Made by a program: the position numbers and the translations under genes
The notes under the pieces: model-generated
What the model was told of the DNA's origin: nothing
What the model saw: only the letters and a program-made list of their open reading frames with translations
Database searches by the model: none
Assembly: GCA_964391725.1 (NCBI GenBank)
Contig: CAYMNB010000025.1
Location: 1 to 33,159, forward strand
Length of the DNA: 33,159 nt
DNA from: SpSt-1165 sp964391725
GTDB taxonomy: Bacteria > Chloroflexota > Anaerolineae > Anaerolineales > Anaerolineaceae
Direction: 5' to 3'
In this document: piece by piece, positions 1-7,607 of the stretch
Numbering within the stretch: position 1 is the stretch's first letter
Layout: each line of letters starts with the position of its first letter

Positions 1-4
1 CATC

Positions 5-304
5 ATGCACAAGATCACCGATATCGTACGCGCCTATTATGACTTCCGCGGCCTGACCGTGCCCGACGATTCGCAGGCGCTGCTGTTTCTGGTCAGCGAA
101 GTGGGCGAGCTGGCGGACGCGCATGTCGAACAGATGGCAGAGTGGATCCGCAACAACGCCGAGAAAGAACGTAGCGTGGAAGACGAGGTCGGCGATATCC
201 TGATGATGCTCACCGCCTATTGCCTGTCGCGCGGTATCGATCCGCTGGATTGCATGCTGAACAAATTCACCAAAAAAGGCTTCCCCGCGCCGGATATGTC
301 TTAA
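5..304 (+). CDS. MazG-like nucleotide pyrophosphohydrolase
   Basis: A 99-residue all-alpha protein of the MazG/dUTPase-like fold. The metal-binding pattern is visible: EVGEL near residues 32-36 and EDEVGDIL near 59-66, matching the family's ExxE...ExxD arrangement. Single-domain MazG-like proteins are usually about 100 residues, so this one is probably complete. Family members hydrolyse nucleoside triphosphates to the monophosphate and pyrophosphate, often to remove damaged or surplus nucleotides; the exact substrate cannot be read from sequence. The ATG lies at the left edge of the window, so the ribosome binding site and any upstream operon partner are not visible. It ends 46 bases before cofD, with a -10-like box between them, so the two may be separately transcribed. 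Confidence 0.85.
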   Translation: MHKITDIVRAYYDFRGLTVPDDSQALLFLVSEVGELADAHVEQMAEWIRNNAEKERSVEDEVGDILMMLTAYCLSRGIDPLDCMLNKFTKKGFPAPDMS

Positions 305-316
305 ACGGATATCAGG

Positions 317-322
317 TACAAT
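317..322 (+). promoter_or_regulatory. Candidate -10 box for the cofD-cofC-rnhA unit
   Basis: TACAAT preceded by GG lies 28 bases before the cofD ATG. Initiation about 7 bases downstream would leave a leader of about 22 bases that carries the GGAGGA site at 335-340. No clear -35 box was found. The 12 bases at 311-322 recur exactly at 21498-21509, upstream of the cyclase-Ham1 gene. Confidence 0.4.
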
Positions 323-350
323 AAGAAAAACGCTGGAGGAATCTCGTTTC

Positions 351-1313
351 ATGCCCGAAATGCTGGAAGGGAAGAAAATCGTGGTGCTGGCAGGCGGTGT
401 CGGGGGGTCGCGCCTGGTGCGCGGCATGGCTCACCACCTCGAACCGCAGCAAATGACGGTGATCGTCAACACCGGCGATGATTTCACCCATTGCGGACTG
501 CACATCAGCCCGGATATCGACACCGTCCTCTACCACCTGGCAGGGTTGGCGCATGTCGAACGCGGCTGGGGCATCCAAAACGACACCTTCCACGGCATGG
601 ACGCGTTGAAATGGCTGGGCGGCGAGACCTGGTTCAACATCGGCGACCGCGACCTTGCCATTCACCTGCTGCGCACGCAGTTGCTGCAGCGCGGGCATAC
701 CCTCACCGAAGTTACAGCCTATATGGCGCGCAACCTGGGTATCCTGCACGCGGTACTGCCGATGAGCGACGATGCCTGCCGCACCATGCTGGACACCGAC
801 GAAGGCGTCCTCGAATTTCAACATTATTTCGTGCGCCACCACTGGCAGCCTGCCATCCGGCGCATATACTGGCAGGGCGCTGAGAGCGCCCGTCCCACCG
901 CTGCGGTGATGCAGGCCCTGCGCAGCGCCGACCTGCTGGTGATCGCGCCTTCCAACCCGTTTGTGAGCGTGGCGCCCATCCTGCAGTTGCCGGGGGTGAA
1001 AGAAGCTGCTGCCGCGCTGCCTGTGATTGCCATGAGTCCCATCATCGGCGGGATGGCGGTCAAAGGACCGGCCGCCAAAATGTTCCGCGAATTGCTGGGC
1101 AAACCGGCTTCGGTGGAGGCCGTGATCGACTACTATGACGGCCTGCTGGATGGGCTGGTGATGGATGAAGTGGATGCCGACCTGCTGCCTGCGCTGCGGA
1201 CCAGGGTCAAACACCTGTCCGCCATGCCCACCCTGATGCTGACACCGCAGAAACAAATCGAAGTCGCCGGACAGTTCCTGCAGTTCGCCCAGACTATGTT
1301 GATGGATATGTGA
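351..1313 (+). CDS. cofD: 2-phospho-L-lactate (or PEP) transferase CofD, F420 biosynthesis
   Basis: CofD joins the activated three-carbon unit made by CofC to the deazaflavin FO, giving F420-0 or its dehydro form, in the cytoplasm. The sequence shows the family's N-terminal glycine-rich motif VVLAGGVGGSRLVRG (residues 11-25), the NTGDDF motif (40-45), and HISPDIDTVLYHLAG (51-65), which contacts FO and metal in known structures. At 320 residues it is a normal full length. The ATG at 351 is chosen because GGAGGA lies 10 bases upstream; the in-frame ATG at 360 is worse placed. cofC follows after 7 bases, so both steps are probably made together. Whether phospholactate, PEP or 3-phosphoglycerate is used cannot be told from sequence. 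CofE is not in the window. Confidence 0.95.
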   Translation: MPEMLEGKKIVVLAGGVGGSRLVRGMAHHLEPQQMTVIVNTGDDFTHCGLHISPDIDTVLYHLAGLAHVERGWGIQNDTFHGMDALKWLGGETWFNIGDRDLAIHLLRTQLLQRGHTLTEVTAYMARNLGILHAVLPMSDDACRTMLDTDEGVLEFQHYFVRHHWQPAIRRIYWQGAESARPTAAVMQALRSADLLVIAPSNPFVSVAPILQLPGVKEAAAALPVIAMSPIIGGMAVKGPAAKMFRELLGKPASVEAVIDYYDGLLDGLVMDEVDADLLPALRTRVKHLSAMPTLMLTPQKQIEVAGQFLQFAQTMLMDM

Positions 1314-1320
1314 GAAAATT

Positions 1321-1911
1321 ATGACCACTGTCGCCCTGCTGCCTATAAAACCGATCGCGCAATCAAAAACGCGCCTGTCAGCGGTGATGACCGCCGAAGC
1401 ACGTATGACCTGGGTGCGTGACGAGATCAATCACACCCTGAGCGTGATGAAACAGGTGACGGCGTTGAAAGACATCCTGGTCATTTCCGCCGACCCGGAG
1501 GTATGGCAGATGGCGAAGTCACATCGCGTGAAGGTCTTGCAAGAGGCGGATGTGCCCGGCCTGAACCAATCCATCCAGCGCGGACTGACATGGTGCCATG
1601 CCGAAGGGCATGATTGTGCTATAGTGCTGCCCATTGACCTGCCGCTGCTCAAACCCTACTGTGTGCGCTCAGCGCTGGCGCGCCTGATCATCAGGCCCGG
1701 GGTGGTGGTCGTGCCTGACCGGCATGAACGCGGCACCAACCTGCTGCTGTGGTCCCCGCTGGACCTGATCACACCCACTTTCGGCGAAGATTCGTTCGAA
1801 AAGCACTGCCAGGCTGCCCGCGCGGCTGGCGTTGAACCAATTATCTACCGCTGTGCCGACCTCGCCATTGATATTGACAGCCCGGATGACCTGGCGCTGG
1901 TGATGGTATGA
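1321..1911 (+). CDS. cofC: 2-phospho-L-lactate guanylyltransferase CofC
   Basis: CofC activates 2-phospholactate (or PEP) with GTP to make the guanylyl-diphosphate donor for CofD. Its nucleotidyltransferase fold is shown by LLPIKPIAQSKTRLS (residues 6-20), corresponding to the family's N-terminal PxKxxxxxKxRL motif, by a central IVLPIDLPLL segment that supplies a metal-binding Asp, and by the C-terminal DIDSPDDL motif. The length of 196 residues is typical. It starts 7 bases after cofD and ends in an ATGA overlap with rnhA, which is strong evidence for one transcript. Adjacency of cofD and cofC supports genuine F420 production rather than a stray nucleotidyltransferase. Confidence 0.93.
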   Translation: MTTVALLPIKPIAQSKTRLSAVMTAEARMTWVRDEINHTLSVMKQVTALKDILVISADPEVWQMAKSHRVKVLQEADVPGLNQSIQRGLTWCHAEGHDCAIVLPIDLPLLKPYCVRSALARLIIRPGVVVVPDRHERGTNLLLWSPLDLITPTFGEDSFEKHCQAARAAGVEPIIYRCADLAIDIDSPDDLALVMV

Positions 1912-2420
1912 TGGCTTCAACATCCGCCAACCCCATAATTATCTACACCGACGGCGCCTGCTCCGGCAACCCCGGCCCGGGCGGTTATGGCGTCATTCTG
2001 AAATCTGGCGCGCGCCGCAAAGAACTCAGCGGCGGGTTCGCCAGAACCACCAACAACCGCATGGAACTGATGGCGGTCATTGAGGGCTTGCGCGCGCTCA
2101 AGCAGCCCTGCCAGGTGACGCTGTTCAGCGATTCCAAGTACGTGGTGGATGCCATCAACCAGGGTTGGGCGCTGCGCTGGCAGGCCAACAACTGGAAGCG
2201 CAACAAACGCGAAAAAGCCCTCAACATTGACCTGTGGCAGCAGTTGCTGCCGCTGCTGGCGCAGCATACGGTGGACGTACGCTGGGTGAAAGGCCATGCC
2301 GATGACCGCGACAACCAGCGCGCTGACCAGCTGGCGGTGAAAGCCAGTCTCGCACCCCATCTGCCGCCTGACCGTGGGTATGAAAACCCGGTCGAACCAC
2401 GCACGCCAAGTTTGTTTTGA
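1908..2420 (+). CDS. rnhA: Ribonuclease HI
   Basis: RNase HI cuts the RNA strand of RNA-DNA hybrids such as R-loops and replication primers. Catalytic acidic residues are visible: D15 in IYTDGACSGNPGPGGYG, E53 in NNRMELMA, D75 in LFSDSKYVV, and D140 in the RADQLA segment, with H130 in WVKGHADD. The basic protrusion (WQANNWKRNKREKA, near 91-104) of E. coli-type enzymes is present. The length of 170 residues fits a single-domain RNase HI with a short Pro-rich tail. ATG at 1908 overlaps the cofC stop as ATGA; the next codon is also ATG, so the start could be 1911. Coupling to F420 genes looks positional rather than functional. Confidence 0.95.
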   Translation: MMASTSANPIIIYTDGACSGNPGPGGYGVILKSGARRKELSGGFARTTNNRMELMAVIEGLRALKQPCQVTLFSDSKYVVDAINQGWALRWQANNWKRNKREKALNIDLWQQLLPLLAQHTVDVRWVKGHADDRDNQRADQLAVKASLAPHLPPDRGYENPVEPRTPSLF

Positions 2421-2452
2421 TTTGTCAACGGGTTGCTTGCCGGATTCCCCCG

Positions 2453-2458
2453 TATAAT
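2453..2458 (+). promoter_or_regulatory. Candidate -10 box giving a leaderless TPR transcript
   Basis: A perfect TATAAT ends 7 bases before an in-frame ATG at 2466 and overlaps the earlier in-frame ATG at 2457. Initiation at the usual distance would place the 5' end at the 2466 codon. The -35 region is weak (TTGCTT only 14 bases upstream). Confidence 0.35.
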
Positions 2459-3872
2459 GAAGAAGATGAAGGCAAAGACCCTGCTCCCCCTGCTGTTGGC
2501 GTTAGCACTTGGCATCGCGCCGGTGGATATCAGCCTGTCCGCCGCGCAACGCTGCCTGTACAATCCTGCCGACTGCCCCGCCGATCTTACCCCGTTACAG
2601 GCGCATGAGATCGTGCTGGCAGACCAGCCCTGGCGCGTGGATCTGTATCCGTCCGCCGGCAGGAGCGCTTTTGCGCAAGGTGATTGGCCCGCCGCCATTG
2701 ACTACCTGACACAGGCGGAGGCGTTGGATTTGCTGGATGCTGACGGATTGCACACACTTTCGCTGGTCTATGACAACACCGGCGATAGTGAAACCGCCAT
2801 CCAGCGCTGGCTAACGCTGCTGGACGACCCGCAAGCCCCGATCGACCACCTGCCCGCCCTCTACCAGCGGCTGTTGAATGACTTCCGCGTGGAGGAAAGC
2901 CTGCGGGTGCTGCAAGGCTGGCTGGCACGCGAACCAGAAAACGCCGCCGTATGGGTGCAGTTGGGGCTGCTGCAATTCACGCAATCGCACGCGGAGGCGC
3001 TGCGCAGCTTGCAGACCGCCGCCACCCTCGATCCCGCCTATCAACCTTTGGCGCGACAGGTAGACCTTGTTTCCGCCCAGGCGCTGCTTTCGCCAGAAGC
3101 CGCCTACCAGCAGCTGACCATCGGGCGCGAACTCGCCAACCAGGGCTATCCTCTGCAAGCCGAGATCCTGATCGCCCAGGCGGTCAAAGCCGACCCGAAT
3201 TATGCCGAAGCCTGGGCGCTGCTGGGCGAGATGCAGCAGCTCAACGGGCATGGCGACGGGCTGACGGCGCTGGAAAATGCCATGGGATTGAACCCCGACA
3301 GCCCGCTGGTGCAGAGCTTGCTGGCCGTTTACTGGCAGCGGCAGGGAGATGCCGCGCAAGCGTTAGATTTTTACCGCCAGCTGGCGCAGGCTGAACCACA
3401 GTCCCTGCACTGGCAGGTCGAACTCGCCCGCGCCACCGCTGACAGCGGTGACATTCCCGCCGGTTATGCTATCATGCAGGCGGCGGTGGAAACATTCAGT
3501 GACCAGACGCAGGCATGGGTTGCGCTGGCGGATTTCTGCGCCACCTATGGTATGGAGGTTTCCGCGGTGGGGCTGCCCGCCGCGCGCCAGGCGCTGTTGC
3601 TGGAACCAGAGACCCCCCAGGCGCTGACCGCCATGGGCAATGTGCTCTTCGCCCTGACTGATTTTGACAGCGCCCAGCGATACTATGAACATGCGTTGGA
3701 GATCGAACCTGACTCGCCCGCGCTGCATTATGCCCTGGCGCGGGTGAAGGTGCAAAAACAGCAGCCCGCCAGCGCGCGTTATCACCTGCAGCAGGCGCTT
3801 ACGCTGCTGCCGCCCAATGCTGCCCTGGTGACCCCCATCGAGCGCATGTTGGAAAGCCTGCCGGCGCAATAA
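2457..3872 (+). CDS. Exported or membrane-anchored TPR-repeat protein
   Basis: About 470 residues. The N-terminus is basic (MKKMKAK) followed by a hydrophobic stretch rich in Leu and Ala (TLLPLLLALALGIAP), which looks like a signal peptide or signal anchor. The rest is built of helical tetratricopeptide repeats; repeats with the Ala/Tyr/Pro spacing can be seen at AEAWALLGEMQQLNGHGDG, at SLLAVYWQRQGDAAQALDFY, and near the C-terminus at DFDSAQRYYEHALEIEPDSP. TPR proteins are scaffolds for protein contacts; the partner is unknown. The start is ambiguous: 2433 (TTG) would add residues before the signal, 2457 (ATG) is used here, and 2466 (ATG) would fit a leaderless transcript. No clear Shine-Dalgarno site is present. 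It ends exactly against the convergent kinase gene, with no base between the two stop codons. Confidence 0.8.
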   Translation: MKKMKAKTLLPLLLALALGIAPVDISLSAAQRCLYNPADCPADLTPLQAHEIVLADQPWRVDLYPSAGRSAFAQGDWPAAIDYLTQAEALDLLDADGLHTLSLVYDNTGDSETAIQRWLTLLDDPQAPIDHLPALYQRLLNDFRVEESLRVLQGWLAREPENAAVWVQLGLLQFTQSHAEALRSLQTAATLDPAYQPLARQVDLVSAQALLSPEAAYQQLTIGRELANQGYPLQAEILIAQAVKADPNYAEAWALLGEMQQLNGHGDGLTALENAMGLNPDSPLVQSLLAVYWQRQGDAAQALDFYRQLAQAEPQSLHWQVELARATADSGDIPAGYAIMQAAVETFSDQTQAWVALADFCATYGMEVSAVGLPAARQALLLEPETPQALTAMGNVLFALTDFDSAQRYYEHALEIEPDSPALHYALARVKVQKQQPASARYHLQQALTLLPPNAALVTPIERMLESLPAQ

Positions 3873-5264
3873 TCAACGGTCGGCGGCTGCCGCGCGGCGC
3901 ACCTCGAACTCAGTATCCCCGATCACCAGCTGGTCGCCTTCTTTGAGCGCCACCGTCTCACCGATGCGGCGGCCGTTGACCCAGGTGCCGTTGGTCGAAT
4001 TGTTGTCGGTGACCGTGAAACCATCCTGTCCCGGCTCGATGATGGCATGGCGGCGCGAGGCATTGTTGTCATTGACCCAGATGGCGTTGCTCTGGCTGCG
4101 CCCCATATCCATGCGTCCGCTGAGCATGATCTGCCTTCCGGGCTGGGTGCCGCTGACCACCACCAGCATCCAGCGGGTTTTGGCGGGTGCTTCAATGCTC
4201 TGGTGGGTCTGGCCGCGCACAGGGGGCGGCAGCGGAGACAGTTCTGGCGGTTTTTCACGGGTCTTTTCATCCAGTTTGGTACCGCACTCTGCACAGAACT
4301 TGTCCTGTTCATACACCGCCATACCGCAGTTGGTGCAATGAAACTGGCTGTCTTTGCTGCGGGAAAGCGCCATACCGGCGGATTCTTCGGTGAACAGCCC
4401 GCCCACATTGCTGATAGAAGTTTTCAACGTTTGCAATTCCTGCAAGGCGTTGGCAAGCTGTTCCATCGATTGGTAACGCTTATCGGGGTCCTTCTCCACC
4501 ATCTTCAGCAGCACCGCCTCTACCTCTGCGGGTAAATCGGGCACAAGCAGGCTGGGATGCGGGAAAGGCTCCATGATGTGCCTCATCAATATCTGCAAGC
4601 CCTTACCCTCGGTGAAAGGTTTGCTGCCGGTCAGCATCTCGTAGAAGATCACCCCCAGCGAATAGATATCCGCGCGCCCGTCCACCTTTTTCCCAAGCCC
4701 TTGCTCCGGTGCGATGTAATCCGGCGTGCCCAACCCCATGCCGGTGCGGGTGATCGACGCGCCTTCCTCGCCGGTCACGATCTTGGCAATGCCGAAATCT
4801 GACAGGATTGGGCGGCGTTCGGTGTCCATGAGGATGTTGGCGGGTTTGACATCACGGTGGATGACGCCGTGGCGATGGGCATAGCCCAACGCATAGACCA
4901 CCGGCAGCAGAAAGCGCACCACCTCATGCGGCGGCACTGGCACGCCTTTGAGGCGCTTCTCCAGCGTACCGCCGTTGACCAGATTCATCACCAGATAAAG
5001 ATTCTGGTCCTGCTGGCCGAAGTCATGGATGGCGACAATGTTGGGATGGAACAGGCGCGCCATGGCTTTGGCTTCGCGTTCAAAGCGCTGGATGTATTCA
5101 TTGGTTTGTGAATAGCGCGGCAGGACTTTGATCGCCACATTGCGTTCCAGACGGGTGTCAAATGCCTGGTAAACAGCCGCCATACCACCCGCGCCGATGA
5201 ATGTATCGATGCGGTAATGGGCAAAGCTGACCCCGGTGAGGCCCAGTTGTGATTTCAAATCCAT
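3873..5264 (-). CDS. Ser/Thr protein kinase with zinc ribbon and FHA domain
   Basis: A 463-residue Hanks-type kinase. The N-terminal kinase domain (about 15-280) carries a Gly-rich loop (GAGGMAAV, 24-31), K46 in VAIK, HRDVKPAN (136-143), DFG (156-158) and APE (185-187), so it should be active. A four-cysteine zinc ribbon follows (C310, C313, C324, C327). A low-complexity Pro-rich linker leads to a C-terminal FHA domain (about 380-455) with GRS, SRRH (403-406) and NSTNGTWVNG, the phosphothreonine-binding core. No membrane segment is visible, so it is probably cytoplasmic, unlike most PknB-type receptors. The FHA domain may bind the kinase's own phosphorylated residues or a partner. It is convergent with the TPR gene and downstream of serC-serA, from which a hairpin separates it. 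Confidence 0.93.
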   Translation of the reverse strand: MDLKSQLGLTGVSFAHYRIDTFIGAGGMAAVYQAFDTRLERNVAIKVLPRYSQTNEYIQRFEREAKAMARLFHPNIVAIHDFGQQDQNLYLVMNLVNGGTLEKRLKGVPVPPHEVVRFLLPVVYALGYAHRHGVIHRDVKPANILMDTERRPILSDFGIAKIVTGEEGASITRTGMGLGTPDYIAPEQGLGKKVDGRADIYSLGVIFYEMLTGSKPFTEGKGLQILMRHIMEPFPHPSLLVPDLPAEVEAVLLKMVEKDPDKRYQSMEQLANALQELQTLKTSISNVGGLFTEESAGMALSRSKDSQFHCTNCGMAVYEQDKFCAECGTKLDEKTREKPPELSPLPPPVRGQTHQSIEAPAKTRWMLVVVSGTQPGRQIMLSGRMDMGRSQSNAIWVNDNNASRRHAIIEPGQDGFTVTDNNSTNGTWVNGRRIGETVALKEGDQLVIGDTEFEVRRAAAADR

Positions 5265-5318
5265 GACAGGTTTCCACAGGAAAGGGGAGCAGGAAAGACT
5301 GATTTGCTTCCTGCTTCT

Positions 5319-5348
5319 ATTCTAAACGATGCAGTGACCAAATGGCAA
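5319..5348 (-). promoter_or_regulatory. Candidate promoter of the FHA kinase gene
   Basis: Read on the minus strand, TTGCCA (5348-5343) and TAGAAT (5324-5319) are separated by 18 bases. Initiation would fall about 50 bases before the kinase ATG at 5264. It lies downstream of the hairpin that closes serC-serA. Confidence 0.35.
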
Positions 5349-5367
5349 CCACCATCGGGTTAAAGTC

Positions 5368-5395
5368 GACAGGCTCCGATGTTCTGGAGCCTGTC
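5368..5395 (-). terminator. Hairpin at the end of serC-serA
   Basis: A perfect 10-base stem (GACAGGCTCC against GGAGCCTGTC) with an 8-base loop lies 76 bases after the serA stop. On the minus strand it is followed only by GACTTTAAC, so the T tract is weak. On the plus strand an A-rich stretch follows. It may be an inefficient or factor-assisted terminator, or an mRNA-stabilising end. Confidence 0.5.
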
Positions 5396-5470
5396 TGCAG
5401 GGAAAAAAGGAGTAGAAAGGGGTAATCACTTACCACCATATCAACGATTGTTAACTGACCATACCCTTGC

Positions 5471-6391
5471 TCAATTGACCTGGAAGGTAGTGTCGCCAGT
5501 GGCGAAAAAGGCTGCGATCTGTTTGGCGGCCGCCACACCGGCATTGATGTTGGCTTCCTGGGTCTGTGCACCCATCTTCTTGGGGGTGAAAAATACCCGT
5601 TCGGGATATTTTTGCAGCAACTCGTCTTTGCAATCGGGTGCGATATCAGAAATATACTGGAAAAACGGCTTTTCTGCAAATATTTTCAACAGATCGGCCT
5701 CGTTAATGATCTCTTTGCGGGCGGTGTTCACCAACACGCCGTTCTCGGGCAGGCGCGAAAGCAGGTCATAACCGATCGATTGGCGGGTGGTGTCGTTCAA
5801 GGGTATACTGAGGGATACATACTGCACGGTGGAATAGAGGGTTTCCACGCAATCCACCGCCGCTGCGCCGTGCTTTTCGCAATAGCGCGGGCGTTTGCGG
5901 TAATCGAAGGAGTGCACACGCATACCGAAGCCATTGGCGATGGCAGCGATGCACTGGCCGACATTGCCTAACCCGTGAATACCCAGTGTTTTGCCTTTCA
6001 ATTCCGTGCCGGTACCGCCATTGAACTTACCGCGCGCCTGGAAAAGCATCATGGCGATCGCCAGCTCTGCCACGGCGTTGCTGTTCTGCCCGGGGGTGTT
6101 TTCGACCACGATGCCGTGCGCACTGGCGGCGCTCAGGTCAATGTTGTCATAACCCGCCCCTGCGCGCACCACGATCTTTAACTGCGTTGCGGCTTCGATC
6201 ACCGTCGGTGTCACCAGGTCAGAGCGCACGATCAGCGCGTCAGCATCGCTGACCGCTGCCAACAGTTCTGCCTCGCTGCTGTAGTTCTCCAACAAAACCA
6301 AATCATGCCCATGACGTACCACTTCAATACGCATCAGGTCAATGGCTTCGGAGTCAAAGGGTTTGCTGGTTGCAACCAATACCTTGCTCAT
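5471..6391 (-). CDS. serA: D-3-phosphoglycerate dehydrogenase-like protein, atypical active site
   Basis: An NAD-dependent D-2-hydroxyacid dehydrogenase of 306 residues, placed directly after serC, so the likely job is the first step of serine synthesis (3-phosphoglycerate to 3-phosphohydroxypyruvate). The Rossmann motif GLGNVG is at 140-145, with D163 in position to select NAD, and the substrate Arg is R225 in NTAR. The usual catalytic His in TPHxGxxT is missing: the equivalent segment is TPKKMGAQT, giving K271. The usual Glu in the xxEP segment is also not clear. From memory, similar TPKKMGAQT sequences occur in Bacteroidetes-type SerA next to SerC, so this is likely a functional variant subfamily. 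There is no ACT domain. ATG at 6391 is preferred over GTG at 6394 because AGGAG, overlapping the serC stop, is then 6 bases away. Confidence 0.85.
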   Translation of the reverse strand: MSKVLVATSKPFDSEAIDLMRIEVVRHGHDLVLLENYSSEAELLAAVSDADALIVRSDLVTPTVIEAATQLKIVVRAGAGYDNIDLSAASAHGIVVENTPGQNSNAVAELAIAMMLFQARGKFNGGTGTELKGKTLGIHGLGNVGQCIAAIANGFGMRVHSFDYRKRPRYCEKHGAAAVDCVETLYSTVQYVSLSIPLNDTTRQSIGYDLLSRLPENGVLVNTARKEIINEADLLKIFAEKPFFQYISDIAPDCKDELLQKYPERVFFTPKKMGAQTQEANINAGVAAAKQIAAFFATGDTTFQVN

Positions 6392-6400
6392 CACATTCTC

Positions 6401-7468
6401 CTAATGGGCTTTTTCAAAGGCTTGCATGGCGTCAACCAGCACCTGCATGCTCTCCATGGGCAGCGCGTTGTAGTTGCTGGCGCGGAAACCGCCCACCGAA
6501 CGGTGGCCTTTGATACCGACAATGCCGTGTTCAGCCGCCAGGGCAAGGAACTCCTTCTCAAGTTCAGCATATTCAGGCGCCATCACAAAGGTGATGTTCA
6601 TGCGCGAACGGGAATCCGCTGCAACCGTGCCAACGAAGAACTTGTTGCGGTCAATCTCGTCATACAGCAAGGTTGATTTTTCGATGGCGCGTTTTTCCAT
6701 CGCCGCCACCCCGCCGTTGGCTTTGATCCATTTCAACGTTTGCAGAGCGGTGAAGATGCACACCACCGGGGGCGTGTTGTAGGCGGAATCTTTGCTAACA
6801 TGCGTGCGGTAATCCACCATCGAGGGCAGCGGGCGGTCAATCTTGCCCAGCGCATCTACTTTCACAATGGCGAACGTAAGTCCGGCCGGCGCCAGGTTTT
6901 TCTGCGCGCCGCCGTAAATGAGCGTGTACTTGCTCACATCCACCGGGCGCGAGAGGATGTCAGAGGACATATCGGCGATCAGCGGCACAGACACGATCGG
7001 ATCCTGCAGAATTTCAGTGCCGAAAATGGTGTTGTTGCTGGTGATGTGGAAATAGTCCGCATCCGCGGGCACTTCGTAGCCGGTGGGAATGTAGCTGTAG
7101 TTCTTGTCGGCAGATGATGCCACCACCGTGACTTCGCCGAACAGTTTGGCTTCTTTGATGGCCTTGGATGACCACGAACCGGTGTCCAGGTAGGCAGCTT
7201 TGTGCTGCAGAAAGTTATAAGGCACATGCAAGAACTGCGTGCTGGCGCCGCCGCCCACAAAGATCACTTTGTAGCCAGACGGCAAATCCATCAGTTCGCC
7301 GAACAGCGCCTCGGTCTGCGCCACAGTTTCAATAAACTCCGTGCTGCGGTGCGACACTTCCAAAAGCGAAAGCCCGGTGCCTGCATAGTTCAGGATAGCA
7401 TCCGCCGTCGCCTGAATGGCTTCTTGCGGCAAGATTGAAGGACCGGCATAGAAATTATGTTTTTTCAT
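6401..7468 (-). CDS. serC: Phosphoserine aminotransferase
   Basis: SerC converts 3-phosphohydroxypyruvate and glutamate to phosphoserine and 2-oxoglutarate with PLP. The protein is 355 residues, a normal length. The N-terminus NFYAGPSILP is the family signature, HRSTEF (40-45) and GGGASTQF (72-79) line the PLP phosphate pocket, and the Schiff-base lysine is K190 in YGGAQKNLAPAG. The ATG at 7468 follows a purine-rich AGAGGTAGG stretch. serA follows so closely that its ribosome binding site uses the serC stop codon, so the two are translated from one message. A downstream phosphatase SerB is not in the window. The style is closer to the Bacteroidetes/Firmicutes form than to E. coli SerC, judged only by recall. 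Confidence 0.95.
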   Translation of the reverse strand: MKKHNFYAGPSILPQEAIQATADAILNYAGTGLSLLEVSHRSTEFIETVAQTEALFGELMDLPSGYKVIFVGGGASTQFLHVPYNFLQHKAAYLDTGSWSSKAIKEAKLFGEVTVVASSADKNYSYIPTGYEVPADADYFHITSNNTIFGTEILQDPIVSVPLIADMSSDILSRPVDVSKYTLIYGGAQKNLAPAGLTFAIVKVDALGKIDRPLPSMVDYRTHVSKDSAYNTPPVVCIFTALQTLKWIKANGGVAAMEKRAIEKSTLLYDEIDRNKFFVGTVAADSRSRMNITFVMAPEYAELEKEFLALAAEHGIVGIKGHRSVGGFRASNYNALPMESMQVLVDAMQAFEKAH

Positions 7469-7531
7469 TTTCCTACCTCTTTGTAAGGTGAATTATATGG
7501 TTGTGATATAGGTCATTGTGACTCACTTCTT

Positions 7532-7560
7532 ATTATACAAGAAATGCGCGCAGTTGTCTG
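7532..7560 (-). promoter_or_regulatory. Candidate promoter of serC-serA
   Basis: On the minus strand, CAGACA (7560-7555) is followed after 17 bases by a perfect TATAAT (7537-7532). The predicted leader is about 55 bases and ends in the AGAGGTAGG ribosome binding region. Confidence 0.5.
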
Positions 7561-7607
7561 ACGACTTCATGACAGTGTCGGCATATCCATGCCCGAAAGT
7601 CACATTT

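Noticed and set aside
312..1430. Long minus-strand open frame (372 codons)
   Set aside because: It lies opposite cofD and the start of cofC, has no family features, is His/Gln-rich as expected from a GC-rich shadow frame, and cofD is certain.
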